A program made the position numbers and the translations under genes. From Nakamurella multipartita DSM 44233 (GTDB lineage Bacteria > Actinomycetota > Actinomycetes > Mycobacteriales > Nakamurellaceae): 64,000 nt of DNA. The notes under the pieces are model-generated. The model was not told where the DNA came from. It saw only the letters and a list, made by a program, of their open reading frames with translations, and searched no databases. The DNA is taken from positions 2,418,001 to 2,482,000 of the forward strand of contig NC_013235.1 in NCBI RefSeq assembly GCF_000024365.1, in the 5' to 3' direction. Below, piece by piece: positions 52,760 through 61,570 of this stretch (positions are counted from its first letter, which is position 1; the number at the start of each line of letters is the position of its first letter).

Positions 52760-52827
52760 CCGCGCGCCGGGCCCTGATCCGGCCCCGATCCGGCCGGGTC
52801 GTGGCCGCCGGGGCTCGCCGGTGACGG

Positions 52828-52840
52828 TAGGTTTCCGGGT
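52828..52840 (+). promoter_or_regulatory. Leaderless promoter -10 of dapA
   Basis: TAGGTT at 52828-52833, 7 nt, then ATG 52841; no Shine-Dalgarno. Confidence 0.5.
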
Positions 52841-53764
52841 ATGACAACGCTTTCCGCGGGACCGGCGGGTCGGCCGGGCCGGCCCTTCGGCACCGTGCTG
52901 ACCGCCATGGTCACCCCTTTCACGGCGACCGGCGACTTGGACGTGAACGCCACCGGTCTGCTGGCCGAGCGACTGGTCGCCGAGGGCAACAACGGCCTGG
53001 TCGTCAACGGCACCACCGGTGAGTCCCCGACCACCAGCGACGCCGAGAAGGAACTGGTGATCCGCGCGGTGGTGGACGCCGTCGGCGACCGGGCCACCGT
53101 CGTGGCCGGGGTCGGCACCTACGACACCGCGCATTCGGTCAAGCTGGCCAAGGCGGCCGAGAAGGCCGGCGCCCACGGGGCCCTGGTCGTCACGCCGTAC
53201 TACTCCCGCCCGCAGCAGGACGGTCTGCTGGCCCACTTCGCCGCCGTCGCCGACGCCTCCGACCTGCCGGTCATGCTGTACGACATCCCGCCGCGGGCCG
53301 TCGTCGCGATCGCCCCGGAGACGCTGCTGCGGCTGGCCGAGCACCCCCGGATCACCGCCGTCAAGGACGCCAAGGGCGACCTGTACGCCGGATCGCTGGT
53401 GATGGGCGGGTCCGACCTGGCCTACTACTCGGGCGACGACCCGTTGAACTTGCCGTGGCTGTCGGTCGGCGGTGTCGGTGTGGTCAGCATCATCGGGCAC
53501 GTGCTCGGTGGGCACCTGCGGGCCATGGTCGACGCGGCCGAGGCCGGCGACTACGTCAGGGCCCGCAAGCTGCACTACGAGCTGATGCCCGCGCACCGGG
53601 CGATGACCCGCTGCGGCGGCGGATCCGGCCTGGTGTTTGCCAAGGCGGCGCTGCGGCTGCGCGGGTTCGGCGTCGGCGATCCCCGGCTGCCGCAGATCCC
53701 GGCCACGGCCAAACAGACCGAACAGATCGCCCAGGACCTCGACGAGATCGGGCCCTTGTTGTGA
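52841..53764 (+). CDS. dapA: 4-hydroxy-tetrahydrodipicolinate synthase
   Basis: 307 aa TIM-barrel Schiff-base aldolase: pyruvate plus aspartate semialdehyde, first committed step to lysine and meso-diaminopimelate. Catalytic K175 (ITAVKDAKGD), Y147 (VMLYDIPPR), and NGTTGESPTT pyruvate site. Last codon region overlaps the rnj GTG start (GTGA at 53761-53764), the conserved dapA-rnj pair. Starts leaderless at ATG 52841. Confidence 0.97.
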   Translation: MTTLSAGPAGRPGRPFGTVLTAMVTPFTATGDLDVNATGLLAERLVAEGNNGLVVNGTTGESPTTSDAEKELVIRAVVDAVGDRATVVAGVGTYDTAHSVKLAKAAEKAGAHGALVVTPYYSRPQQDGLLAHFAAVADASDLPVMLYDIPPRAVVAIAPETLLRLAEHPRITAVKDAKGDLYAGSLVMGGSDLAYYSGDDPLNLPWLSVGGVGVVSIIGHVLGGHLRAMVDAAEAGDYVRARKLHYELMPAHRAMTRCGGGSGLVFAKAALRLRGFGVGDPRLPQIPATAKQTEQIAQDLDEIGPLL

Positions 53765-55503
53765 GCCGCTCGGCCGGTCCCGGATCCAACTCACCGGCGG
53801 GTCGGCCCGAGCAGTCGGCCGCCCGCGTGCGTAAACCGGCCCCCCCGAAGCCGTTGGCCAAGGATGCCCTGCGCGTGGTCGCGCTCGGCGGCATCGGCGA
53901 GATCGGCCGCAACATGACCGTCTACGAGTTCGACGGCCGGCTGCTGATCGTCGACTGCGGGGTGCTGTTCCCCGAGGACGGCCAGCCCGGGGTCGATCTG
54001 ATCCTGCCCGATCTGCGGCTGGTCGAGGATCGCATCGACGACATCGACGCCGTGGTGATCACCCACGGCCACGAGGACCACATCGGGGCCCTGCCCTGGC
54101 TGCTGCGGCTGCGACCGGACCTGCCCGTGCTGGGTGCCCGGTTCTCGCTCGCGCTGATCGCGGCCAAGTGCCGCGAGCACCGTCTTACCCCGACCCTGCA
54201 GGTCGTCACCGAGGGCGAGCGGCGCAAGGCCGGCCCCTTCGACCTGCGCTTCTACGCGGTCAACCACTCGATTCCGGACGCGCTCGCGGTGAGCATCCGG
54301 ACCCCGGCCGGCACGGTGCTGCACACCGGCGATATCAAGCTCGACCAGCTGCCGCTGGACGGTCGGCTGACCGACCTGGGCGGCTTCGCCCGGCTCGGCG
54401 ACAAGGGTGTTGACCTGTTCCTGGTCGACTCGACCAACGCCGAGGTGCCCGGATTCGTCGCCCCGGAACGCGAGATCGGTCCGGTGATGGACTCTTTCAT
54501 CGCCAAGGCGACCCAGCGGGTGATCGTCGCCTCGTTCGCCAGCCACGTGCACCGGGTGCAGCAGATGCTCGACTCGGCCTACCGGCACGGCCGCAAGGTC
54601 GCCTTCGTCGGCCGGTCGATGGTCCGCAACATGCAGATCGCGCAGGAACTGGGCCTGCTCACCGTGCCGGACGGGCTGGTGCGCTCGCTGGACAAGGTGC
54701 TCGAGCTGCCGCCGGACCAGGTCATGCTGGTCTCCACCGGCTCGCAGGGCGAGCCGCTGTCCGCGCTGTCCCGGATGTCGCGGGGCGAGCACCGGCAGGT
54801 CAACCTGACCGCCGGCGACACCGTCATCCTGGCCTCGTCGATGATTCCGGGCAACGAGACCAGCGTGTTCACCATCATCAACGAGCTGGCCAAGATCGGC
54901 GTCACCGTGGTGCACCAGGGCGTGGCCAAGGTGCACGTGTCCGGGCATGCCTCGGCCGGCGAGCTGCTGTACCTGTACAACGCGGTCAAGCCCCGCAACG
55001 TGATCCCGGTGCACGGCGAATGGCGGCACCTGCGTGCGCAGGCCAAGCTGGCGATCGCCACCGGGGTGCCCGAGGACCGGGTCATCCTGGCCCCCAACGG
55101 CACCGTGGTCGACCTGGTGCGCGGCCGGGCCTCGGTGGTCGGGCACGTCGAGGTCGGCATGGTCTACGTGGACGGCAACGCCGTCGGCGACGTCGGCGAC
55201 AACACGCTCTCGGACCGGCTGGTGCTGGGCGAGGGCGGGTTCATCTCCATCACTGTGGCCATCGACTCGCACACCGGGCGGGCGATCGCATCCCCGACCA
55301 TCTCCGGGCGCGGCTTCTCCGACGATCCGAAGGCGCTGCACGCGGTGGTGCCGCTGGTCGAGGCCGAGCTGTCGCGGACCGAGGCGGACGGGGTCACCGA
55401 TCCGCACCGGGTGGCGCAGGCGGTCCGGCGGGTGGTCGGCCGTTGGGTCGGCGACACCTACCGGCGGCGGCCAATGATCGTGCCCACCGTGCTGGCGGTC
55501 TGA
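53761..55503 (+). CDS. rnj: Ribonuclease J
   Basis: 580 aa. Metallo-beta-lactamase/beta-CASP nuclease with 5'-3' exo- and endonuclease activity in mRNA turnover and rRNA maturation. Zn motif THGHEDHIGALPW (H102, H104, D106, H107), ASFASHVHRVQ, GSQGEPLSALSRM and HVSGHASAGEL are the beta-CASP boxes. A ~40-residue polar N-terminal extension precedes LRVVALGGIGEIGRNM. GTG start overlaps dapA. Confidence 0.96.
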   Translation: MSRSAGPGSNSPAGRPEQSAARVRKPAPPKPLAKDALRVVALGGIGEIGRNMTVYEFDGRLLIVDCGVLFPEDGQPGVDLILPDLRLVEDRIDDIDAVVITHGHEDHIGALPWLLRLRPDLPVLGARFSLALIAAKCREHRLTPTLQVVTEGERRKAGPFDLRFYAVNHSIPDALAVSIRTPAGTVLHTGDIKLDQLPLDGRLTDLGGFARLGDKGVDLFLVDSTNAEVPGFVAPEREIGPVMDSFIAKATQRVIVASFASHVHRVQQMLDSAYRHGRKVAFVGRSMVRNMQIAQELGLLTVPDGLVRSLDKVLELPPDQVMLVSTGSQGEPLSALSRMSRGEHRQVNLTAGDTVILASSMIPGNETSVFTIINELAKIGVTVVHQGVAKVHVSGHASAGELLYLYNAVKPRNVIPVHGEWRHLRAQAKLAIATGVPEDRVILAPNGTVVDLVRGRASVVGHVEVGMVYVDGNAVGDVGDNTLSDRLVLGEGGFISITVAIDSHTGRAIASPTISGRGFSDDPKALHAVVPLVEAELSRTEADGVTDPHRVAQAVRRVVGRWVGDTYRRRPMIVPTVLAV

Positions 55504-55515
55504 GGCGGCCGGATC

Positions 55516-55842
55516 ATGGCCGAGCCGATCTTCCACTGCAGCCTGCTGACCGACTGGCAGGCGGCGCAGGCGGCGGGGGAGTACACGATCTCCACCCGGG
55601 GCCGGACGCTGGCCCAGGAGGGCTTCATCCATGCCTCCTATGCCGGGCAGGTGGACGGGGTGCGCCGGCGGTTCTACGCCGACGTCACCGAGCCGATGGT
55701 GCTGCTGCGGATCGACCCGGACCGGCTCGGCGTGCCGGTGGTGCCGGAGAGCCCGCCGGGGGTCGACGAGCTGTTCCCGCACATCTACGGGCCGGTGCCG
55801 GTGACGGCGGTCGTCGCGGTGACCGAGCTGGACCCGATGTGA
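55516..55842 (+). CDS. DUF952 protein
   Basis: 108 aa. IFHCSLLTDWQAAQAAGEYT, EGFIHASYAGQVDGVRRRFY, LFPHIYGPVPVTAVV are the DUF952 family boxes (conserved His residues). ATG 13 bp after rnj, so co-transcribed. Function unknown; the fold resembles small ADP-ribosyl-type domains in other annotations, unproven. Confidence 0.9.
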   Translation: MAEPIFHCSLLTDWQAAQAAGEYTISTRGRTLAQEGFIHASYAGQVDGVRRRFYADVTEPMVLLRIDPDRLGVPVVPESPPGVDELFPHIYGPVPVTAVVAVTELDPM

Positions 55843-56052
55843 CGGACTGGTCCGGCGGTCACCGGACGTGATCGGGCCGGACCCGCCGGCCGGCGTGATG
55901 TCGATCACCGCCCGCGCCGGATAAGCGTGCGGCCGTAACATTGCGACCCGAGCTGACCGGCCCGGTCGCCGTCGGTGGCGACCCTGTGTGACGTCCCGCC
56001 CGCAGCCGTGACCTGCGCTTGTGAGGACAACACAGTCCTGCCGTAACAGTGC
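55843..56052 (+). promoter_or_regulatory. Upstream region of the nitrate operon with 14-bp direct repeats
   Basis: GCCGTAACATTGCG (55932-55945) and GCCGTAACAGTGCG (56040-56053) differ at one position and lie 108 bp apart. AGGAC-N6-GTCCT (56023-56038) is a small palindrome between them. Candidate sites for a nitrogen regulator; they do not fit the GTNAC-N6-GAAAC GlnR box cleanly. Confidence 0.45.
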
Positions 56053-58668
56053 GTGGCGGCCGATGAAACATGCGTGCCGACACTCGGAGATGTGCCCACC
56101 GCCTCCCGTGTCCCCACGGCGACCCATTGCCCGTACTGCTCCCTGCAGTGCGGGATCACCATGGTCGCCGGCGGCCGGCCGGCCACCCTGCAACCGCAGG
56201 AGGACTTCCCGACCAACCGCGGCGGCCTGTGCGCCAAGGGCTGGACCGCGGCCGATCTGCTCGACCACAAGGACCGGCTGCTCACCCCGCTGGTGCGCGA
56301 GATCGACGGCGACCGCACCAGTGCGCTGCGGCCGGCCAGCTGGGACGAGGCGTTCGGACGGATCGTCGCCGCCATCACCCGCACCCAGCACGAGCACGGC
56401 CGGGACGCCGTCGGCATCTTCGGCGGCGGCGGCCTGACCAACGAGAAGGCCTACGCCCTGGGCAAGTTCGCCCGCGTCGGGCTGCGCACGGCGATGATCG
56501 ACTACAACGGCCGGTTCTGCATGTCCTCGGCGGCGACGGCCGGCAACAAGGCGTTCGGCATCGACCGCGGCCTGCCCTTCCCGCTCGCCGACGTGGCCGA
56601 GGCCGCCGCGATCCTGCTGGTCGGTTCCAACCCGGCGGACACGATGCCGCCGGCCATGCAGTACTTCGACCAGGGCCGGGCCAACGGCGCCCGGCACATC
56701 GTGATCGACCCCCGCCGGACCAGCACGGCCGAGGGCGCATCACTGCACCTGGCCCCGGTGCCCGGCACCGACCTGGCCCTGGCCAACGGCCTGCTGCACA
56801 TCGCGATCCGCGAGGGTTACCTGGATCAGGCCTACATCGCCGAGCGCACCACCGGTTTCGCCGCGGTCAAGGCGGCCGTGAGCTCGTATTGGCCGGACTG
56901 GGTGGAGCGCACGACGGGCGTCCCGGTGGCCGACCTGCGCGAGACGGTGCGCACCCTGGCCACCGCGCCGTCGGCGATGATCCTGACCGCCCGCGGCGCC
57001 GAGCAGCACAGCAACGGCACCGACACCGCGCAGGCCTTCATCAACCTGGCCCTGGCCCTGGGCCTGCCCGGCAAGTGGGCCTCGGGCTACGGCACCGTCA
57101 CCGGTCAGGGCAACGGCCAGGGTGGGCGCGAGCACGGCCAGAAGGCCGACCAGCTGCCCGGGTACCGCCGGCTGGACGATCCGGCGGCCCGCGCGCACGT
57201 GGCCGGGGTATGGGGCATCGACCCGGACGAGCTGCCGATGCCGGGCCGGTCCGCGTTCGAGATGCTCGACCGGCTCGGCACCGACGGCGGGGTGCGCACC
57301 CTGCTGGTGCTGGCCTCCAACGTGGTCGTCTCGGCCCCGGACGCCAACCGGATCCGGCACCGGCTGGCCGCCCTGGACACCCTGGTCGTCTCCGACATCT
57401 TCCTGTCCGAGACGGCCATGCTCGCCGACGTCGTGCTGCCTACCGCCCAATGGGCCGAGGAGGAGGGCACGATGACCAACCTGGAGGGCCGGGTGATCCG
57501 GCGCAAGATGGCCCTGCCGCCGCCGGCAGGTGTGCTCGACGACCTGCAGATGATCACCGAGCTGGCCACCAGACTCGGCCGCGGCCAGTACTTCTCGGAC
57601 CAGCCGGCCGAGGTGTTCGAGGAGCTGCGACGGGCCTCGGCGGGCGGCATCGCCGACTACTCCGGCATCACCTACGACCGGATCGAGGCCGAGCAGGGCG
57701 TGTTCTGGCCCTGCCCCTCGGTCGAGCATCCGGGCACCCCGCGGCTGTTCACCGACGCGTTCCCGACCCCGGACGGCCGGGCCCGGTTCCTGCCGGTCAC
57801 CCACCGAGCCCCGGCCGAGACCCCCGACGCGGCCTACCCGTACGTGCTGACCACCGGCCGGCTGCTGCAGCAGTACCAGAGCGGCACCCAGACCCGCCGG
57901 CTCGGCGGCACCATGGTGCCCGACCCGCACGTGCAACTGCACCCGAACCTGGCCCGGGCCCTGTCCATCGAGGCCAGCGACATGATCGAGCTGCGAACCC
58001 GGCGGGGAGCGGCCGTGTTCCGCGCCCAGATCACCGACGCCATCCGGCCCGAGGTGCTGTTCGTGCCGTTCCACTGGGGCGGGGCGTCGAACGCGAACTC
58101 ACTCACCGACCCGGCGCTGGACCCGTACTCCAAGATGCCCGAATTCAAGGTGTGCGCGGTCGCCGCCACCCGGATCGGCGGCCCCGACGACACCCACCTG
58201 CTGGCCGCGCTGCCCAGCCAGCCGGACGTCCTGCCGTTCCGGTCACTGCCCATCACCCCCCGCTCGCCCGCCCGCCGACGCACCACCCGGACCCGACCGC
58301 CGAATCAGAAGGGCACTTCCATGCACAGCAAGAACCGTTTCCTCCAGGGCATTTTCCCGTTCACCGGGGCCGGGGTGGACAAGCCCGCGCCGATCGACGC
58401 GACCTTGACCTACGTGGTGCCGGACGGGTCGGTGGCGCAGGCGCTGTACTTCCGCGGGGGCAACACCACCGCCGAGCTGATCACCGTGGTGCTCATGCGC
58501 GACGGCGTGCCGATGCGGTACTTCCCGATCGGGGCCAAGTCCGACGTGCACGTGCCGCTGCGGGTGGTCGAGGACCTGGAGGGCGGCACCGCCCTGGAAC
58601 TGGCCGTGGCTGCGCCCGACAAGCTCACCGGCACGGTCGTTCTCGACCTCGGGCTGGTGGAGGTCTGA
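56053..58668 (+). CDS. nasA: Assimilatory nitrate reductase catalytic subunit fused to a small accessory protein
   Basis: 871 aa if read from GTG 56053 (GTG 56092 is also possible). Residues ~20-740 are a molybdopterin nitrate reductase: [4Fe-4S] ligands C26, C29, C33 and C60 (THCPYCSLQC; GGLCAKG), Mo-ligand C156 in GRFCMSSA, and MGD-binding blocks. No extra FAD or [2Fe-2S] domain. The last ~115 residues (from M757, KNRFLQGIFPFTGAG) form a second domain that I recall as a separate small gene between nasA and nirB in related actinomycetes. Here the frame is continuous, with an internal GAAGGG-N6-ATG at 58321, so fusion or internal initiation is open. Stop overlaps nirB by 1 bp. Confidence 0.9.
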   Translation: MAADETCVPTLGDVPTASRVPTATHCPYCSLQCGITMVAGGRPATLQPQEDFPTNRGGLCAKGWTAADLLDHKDRLLTPLVREIDGDRTSALRPASWDEAFGRIVAAITRTQHEHGRDAVGIFGGGGLTNEKAYALGKFARVGLRTAMIDYNGRFCMSSAATAGNKAFGIDRGLPFPLADVAEAAAILLVGSNPADTMPPAMQYFDQGRANGARHIVIDPRRTSTAEGASLHLAPVPGTDLALANGLLHIAIREGYLDQAYIAERTTGFAAVKAAVSSYWPDWVERTTGVPVADLRETVRTLATAPSAMILTARGAEQHSNGTDTAQAFINLALALGLPGKWASGYGTVTGQGNGQGGREHGQKADQLPGYRRLDDPAARAHVAGVWGIDPDELPMPGRSAFEMLDRLGTDGGVRTLLVLASNVVVSAPDANRIRHRLAALDTLVVSDIFLSETAMLADVVLPTAQWAEEEGTMTNLEGRVIRRKMALPPPAGVLDDLQMITELATRLGRGQYFSDQPAEVFEELRRASAGGIADYSGITYDRIEAEQGVFWPCPSVEHPGTPRLFTDAFPTPDGRARFLPVTHRAPAETPDAAYPYVLTTGRLLQQYQSGTQTRRLGGTMVPDPHVQLHPNLARALSIEASDMIELRTRRGAAVFRAQITDAIRPEVLFVPFHWGGASNANSLTDPALDPYSKMPEFKVCAVAATRIGGPDDTHLLAALPSQPDVLPFRSLPITPRSPARRRTTRTRPPNQKGTSMHSKNRFLQGIFPFTGAGVDKPAPIDATLTYVVPDGSVAQALYFRGGNTTAELITVVLMRDGVPMRYFPIGAKSDVHVPLRVVEDLEGGTALELAVAAPDKLTGTVVLDLGLVEV

Positions 58669-61202
58669 TGACGCTGGCCGAGGATGCGATGACCGAGTTC
58701 GAGGAGGAGTTCGGCGACCGGCGGCGCAAGCTCGTGGTGATCGGCAACGGCATGGCCGGTGCCCGCACGGTGGAGGAGATCCTGTCCCGCGGGGGCGCCG
58801 AGCAGTTCGCCATCACCATGTTCGGCGACGAGCCGTACGGCAACTACAACCGGATCATGCTCTCGCACGTGCTCTCCGGGGAGGAGGCCGAGACCGACAT
58901 CTTCCTCAACAGCATGGCCTGGTACGCCGAGAACAACATCACCCTGTTCGCCGGGGTGCGGGCCACCCGGATCGACCGCTTCGCCAAGATCGTCTACGCC
59001 GAGCACACCGTCGACGGCACCACGTACGAAACCCCGTACGACGAGCTGATCATCGCCACCGGCAGCCGCTCGTTCATCCCGCCGATCGACGGCGTGCGGA
59101 TGGACGACGGGTCGCTCAAGCCCGGCGTCTTCGCCTTCCGGACCATGGAAGACACCCAGGGGATGATCACCTACGCCCAGCACGAGGACCACCGCCGCGC
59201 CGTCGTGATCGGCGGCGGGCTGCTCGGTCTGGAGGCCGCGCGCGGCCTGCAGGGTTTCGGGCTGCAGGTCGACGTGCTGCACGCCGGCCCGCACCTGATG
59301 AACGCCCAGATCGGTCCCGAGGGCGGCGACATCCTGCGCAAGAGCGTGGAAGAGCTGGGCATCTACGTCCACACCAAGGCGCGGACCACCTCGATCATGG
59401 GTGAGGACAAGGTCGAGGGCGTCTGGATGGCCGACCATCCGCTGCTCGAATGCGACATGGTGGTCGTCGCCGCCGGCATCCGGCCCAACGTCGACCTGGC
59501 CGTCACCAGCGGCTTCACCGTCGAGCGGGCCATCGTCGTGGACGACCAGATGCGCACGGTCGACGACCCGGACGTGTACGCGGTCGGCGAGTGCGTGCAG
59601 CACCGCGGGGAGGTCTACGGCCTGGTCCAGCCGCTGTGGGAGCAGGCCGTCGTGCTGGCCGAGCACCTGACCGGCACCGACCCGGACGCCGCCTACCACG
59701 GTTCGCGGACCTCGACCAAGCTCAAGGTGGCCGGCGTCGACGTTGCCGCCATGGGTGTGCAGGGGCCGGAGCGGGACACCGACGAGCACATCGTGTTCTC
59801 CGAACCGCGCAAGGGCATCTACAAGTCGCTGGTCATCCGGGACGAGAAGCTCATCGGGGCCACCATGCTCGGCGACACCTCCAAGGTCGCCTTCCTGATC
59901 CAGGCGTTCGACCGCGGGCTGCCGCTGCCCGAGGAACGGCTGGAGATGCTGTTCAACCTGGGCACCCCGGCCGAGGAGGTCGGCATCGCCGAACTCGCCG
60001 ACGACGCCCAGGTCTGCAACTGCAACGGCGTGTCCAAGGGCGCCCTGGTGGCCTGCGTGGAGAGCGGCACCAAGACGGTCGCCGGGGTCATGGACAAGAC
60101 CAGGGCCGGCAAGGGCTGCGGCTCCTGCAAGAACATGGTCTGCCAGATCGTCGAGTGGGCGGCCGGGGGCAAGGTCGAGGAGGATCCGTCGGCCAACTGG
60201 TACGTGCCCGGGGTGCCGATGGACAAGCCGGACCTGATGCGGGCGATCCTGGCCCAGGAATTGAGGTCGGTGTCCGCAGTATTTGCTGCCCTTGCCCCGG
60301 AGGGGGCCGAGGACGCCAAATCCAAGATGGGCCTGGCCTCCCTGCTCAAGATGATCTGGGCCGACGAGTACATCGACGAGAAGGACGCCCGGTTCATCAA
60401 CGACCGGGTGCACGCCAACATCCAGAAGGACGGCACCTTCTCGGTCGTCCCGCAGATGAAGGGCGGCGTCACCACCCCGGCCCAGCTGCGCAAGATCGCC
60501 GACGTCGCCGAGAAGTGGAACGTGCCGATGGTCAAGCTGACCGGCGGCCAGCGGATCGACCTGCTGGGCATCCGCAAGGAGGACCTGCCCGGGGTCTGGG
60601 CCGACCTGGGCATGCCGTCCGGGTACGCCTACGGCAAGAGCTTTCGCACGGTGAAGACCTGCGTCGGGCAGGAGTTCTGCCGGTTCGGGGTCGGTGACTC
60701 GACCAACCTGGGCATCAAGATCGAGTCCCGGTTCCAGGGGCTGGAGTCGCCGGCCAAGATCAAGATGGCGGTCACCGGCTGCCCGCGCAACTGCGCCGAG
60801 TCGCTGTGCAAGGACGTCGGTCTGGTGGCCATCGACGGCGGCCGGTGGGAGATCTACATCGGTGGCGCGGCCGGGGCGCACATCCGCAAGGGCGACCTGC
60901 TGGCCACGGTGGACGACCCGGACCTGGCAGTGACGCTGTCCGGCCGGTTCATGCAGTACTACCGGGAGAACGCCAAGTGGCTCGAGCGCACCTACGCGTT
61001 CGTGCCCCGGATGGGCATCGAGTTCCTCCGCGAGGTGATCGTCGAGGACAGTCTGGGCATCGCCGCCGATCTCGACGAGCGCATGCAGAAGTCCGTGGAC
61101 GCGTACCGGGACCCGTGGCAGGAGGGCGCGAAACCCGCCACTGCCGGCCAGTTCCGCACCTCCCTGCCGCTGGAGGTCCTGCCCCAGGTGCCGACCCGAT
61201 GA
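58668..61202 (+). CDS. nirB: Nitrite reductase [NAD(P)H] large subunit
   Basis: 844 aa. Six-electron reduction of nitrite to ammonium in the cytosol. N-terminal FAD/NADH module (KLVVIGNGMAGARTVEEIL; RRAVVIGGGLLGLEAARGL), BFD-like [2Fe-2S] domain with C450, C452, C484 and C487 (CNCNGVS; GCGSCK), then sirohaem/[4Fe-4S] domains with C665, C671, C705 and C709 (TCVGQEFC; TGCPRNC). ATG 58668 with GGAGG upstream; the open frame to 56070 is a shadow over nasA. Overlaps nirD by ATGA. Confidence 0.97.
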   Translation: MTLAEDAMTEFEEEFGDRRRKLVVIGNGMAGARTVEEILSRGGAEQFAITMFGDEPYGNYNRIMLSHVLSGEEAETDIFLNSMAWYAENNITLFAGVRATRIDRFAKIVYAEHTVDGTTYETPYDELIIATGSRSFIPPIDGVRMDDGSLKPGVFAFRTMEDTQGMITYAQHEDHRRAVVIGGGLLGLEAARGLQGFGLQVDVLHAGPHLMNAQIGPEGGDILRKSVEELGIYVHTKARTTSIMGEDKVEGVWMADHPLLECDMVVVAAGIRPNVDLAVTSGFTVERAIVVDDQMRTVDDPDVYAVGECVQHRGEVYGLVQPLWEQAVVLAEHLTGTDPDAAYHGSRTSTKLKVAGVDVAAMGVQGPERDTDEHIVFSEPRKGIYKSLVIRDEKLIGATMLGDTSKVAFLIQAFDRGLPLPEERLEMLFNLGTPAEEVGIAELADDAQVCNCNGVSKGALVACVESGTKTVAGVMDKTRAGKGCGSCKNMVCQIVEWAAGGKVEEDPSANWYVPGVPMDKPDLMRAILAQELRSVSAVFAALAPEGAEDAKSKMGLASLLKMIWADEYIDEKDARFINDRVHANIQKDGTFSVVPQMKGGVTTPAQLRKIADVAEKWNVPMVKLTGGQRIDLLGIRKEDLPGVWADLGMPSGYAYGKSFRTVKTCVGQEFCRFGVGDSTNLGIKIESRFQGLESPAKIKMAVTGCPRNCAESLCKDVGLVAIDGGRWEIYIGGAAGAHIRKGDLLATVDDPDLAVTLSGRFMQYYRENAKWLERTYAFVPRMGIEFLREVIVEDSLGIAADLDERMQKSVDAYRDPWQEGAKPATAGQFRTSLPLEVLPQVPTR

Positions 61203-61528
61203 CCGCCGTCATGGGGTCGGACGCGGTGGGCCACCGGCTCGGGCCGCTGACCCAGGTGCCGATGGGGGAGGGCCGGGCCTTCGGCGTCGACGGCACCCAG
61301 GTGGCCGTCTTCCATCTGCGAACCGGTGCCGTGCATGCCGTCTCGGCAGTCTGCCCGCACAAGGGCGGGCCGCTGGCCGACGGCCAGATCGACGGTTCGG
61401 TCGTGCTGTGCCCGTTGCACCTGAACGCCTGGGAGCTGGCCACCGGTTGCTCGCGCAGCGGCCAGCCGGATCTGCAGACCTGGCGGGTCGAGATCGAGAA
61501 CGACGAGATCGTTCTCTACACCCACTGA
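61199..61528 (+). CDS. nirD: Nitrite reductase small subunit, Rieske-type
   Basis: 109 aa. Partner of NirB. Rieske-like fold that here retains a full cluster-ligand set: C52-x-H54 (VCPHKGG) and C71-x2-H74 (LCPLHLN), unlike NirD proteins such as that of E. coli that lack them. So it may carry a [2Fe-2S] centre and feed electrons. ATG overlaps the nirB stop. Confidence 0.93.
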   Translation: MTAVMGSDAVGHRLGPLTQVPMGEGRAFGVDGTQVAVFHLRTGAVHAVSAVCPHKGGPLADGQIDGSVVLCPLHLNAWELATGCSRSGQPDLQTWRVEIENDEIVLYTH

Positions 61529-61570
61529 TTCGCACCCTTTCGGACCCCTGAAGAACAGGACCCGCGCCTG

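Noticed and set aside
56070-58667. Open frame continuous with nirB extending 866 codons upstream
   Set aside because: Overlaps nasA in another frame; sequence is Arg/Pro/Gly-rich noise. nirB starts at ATG 58668 with GGAGG.
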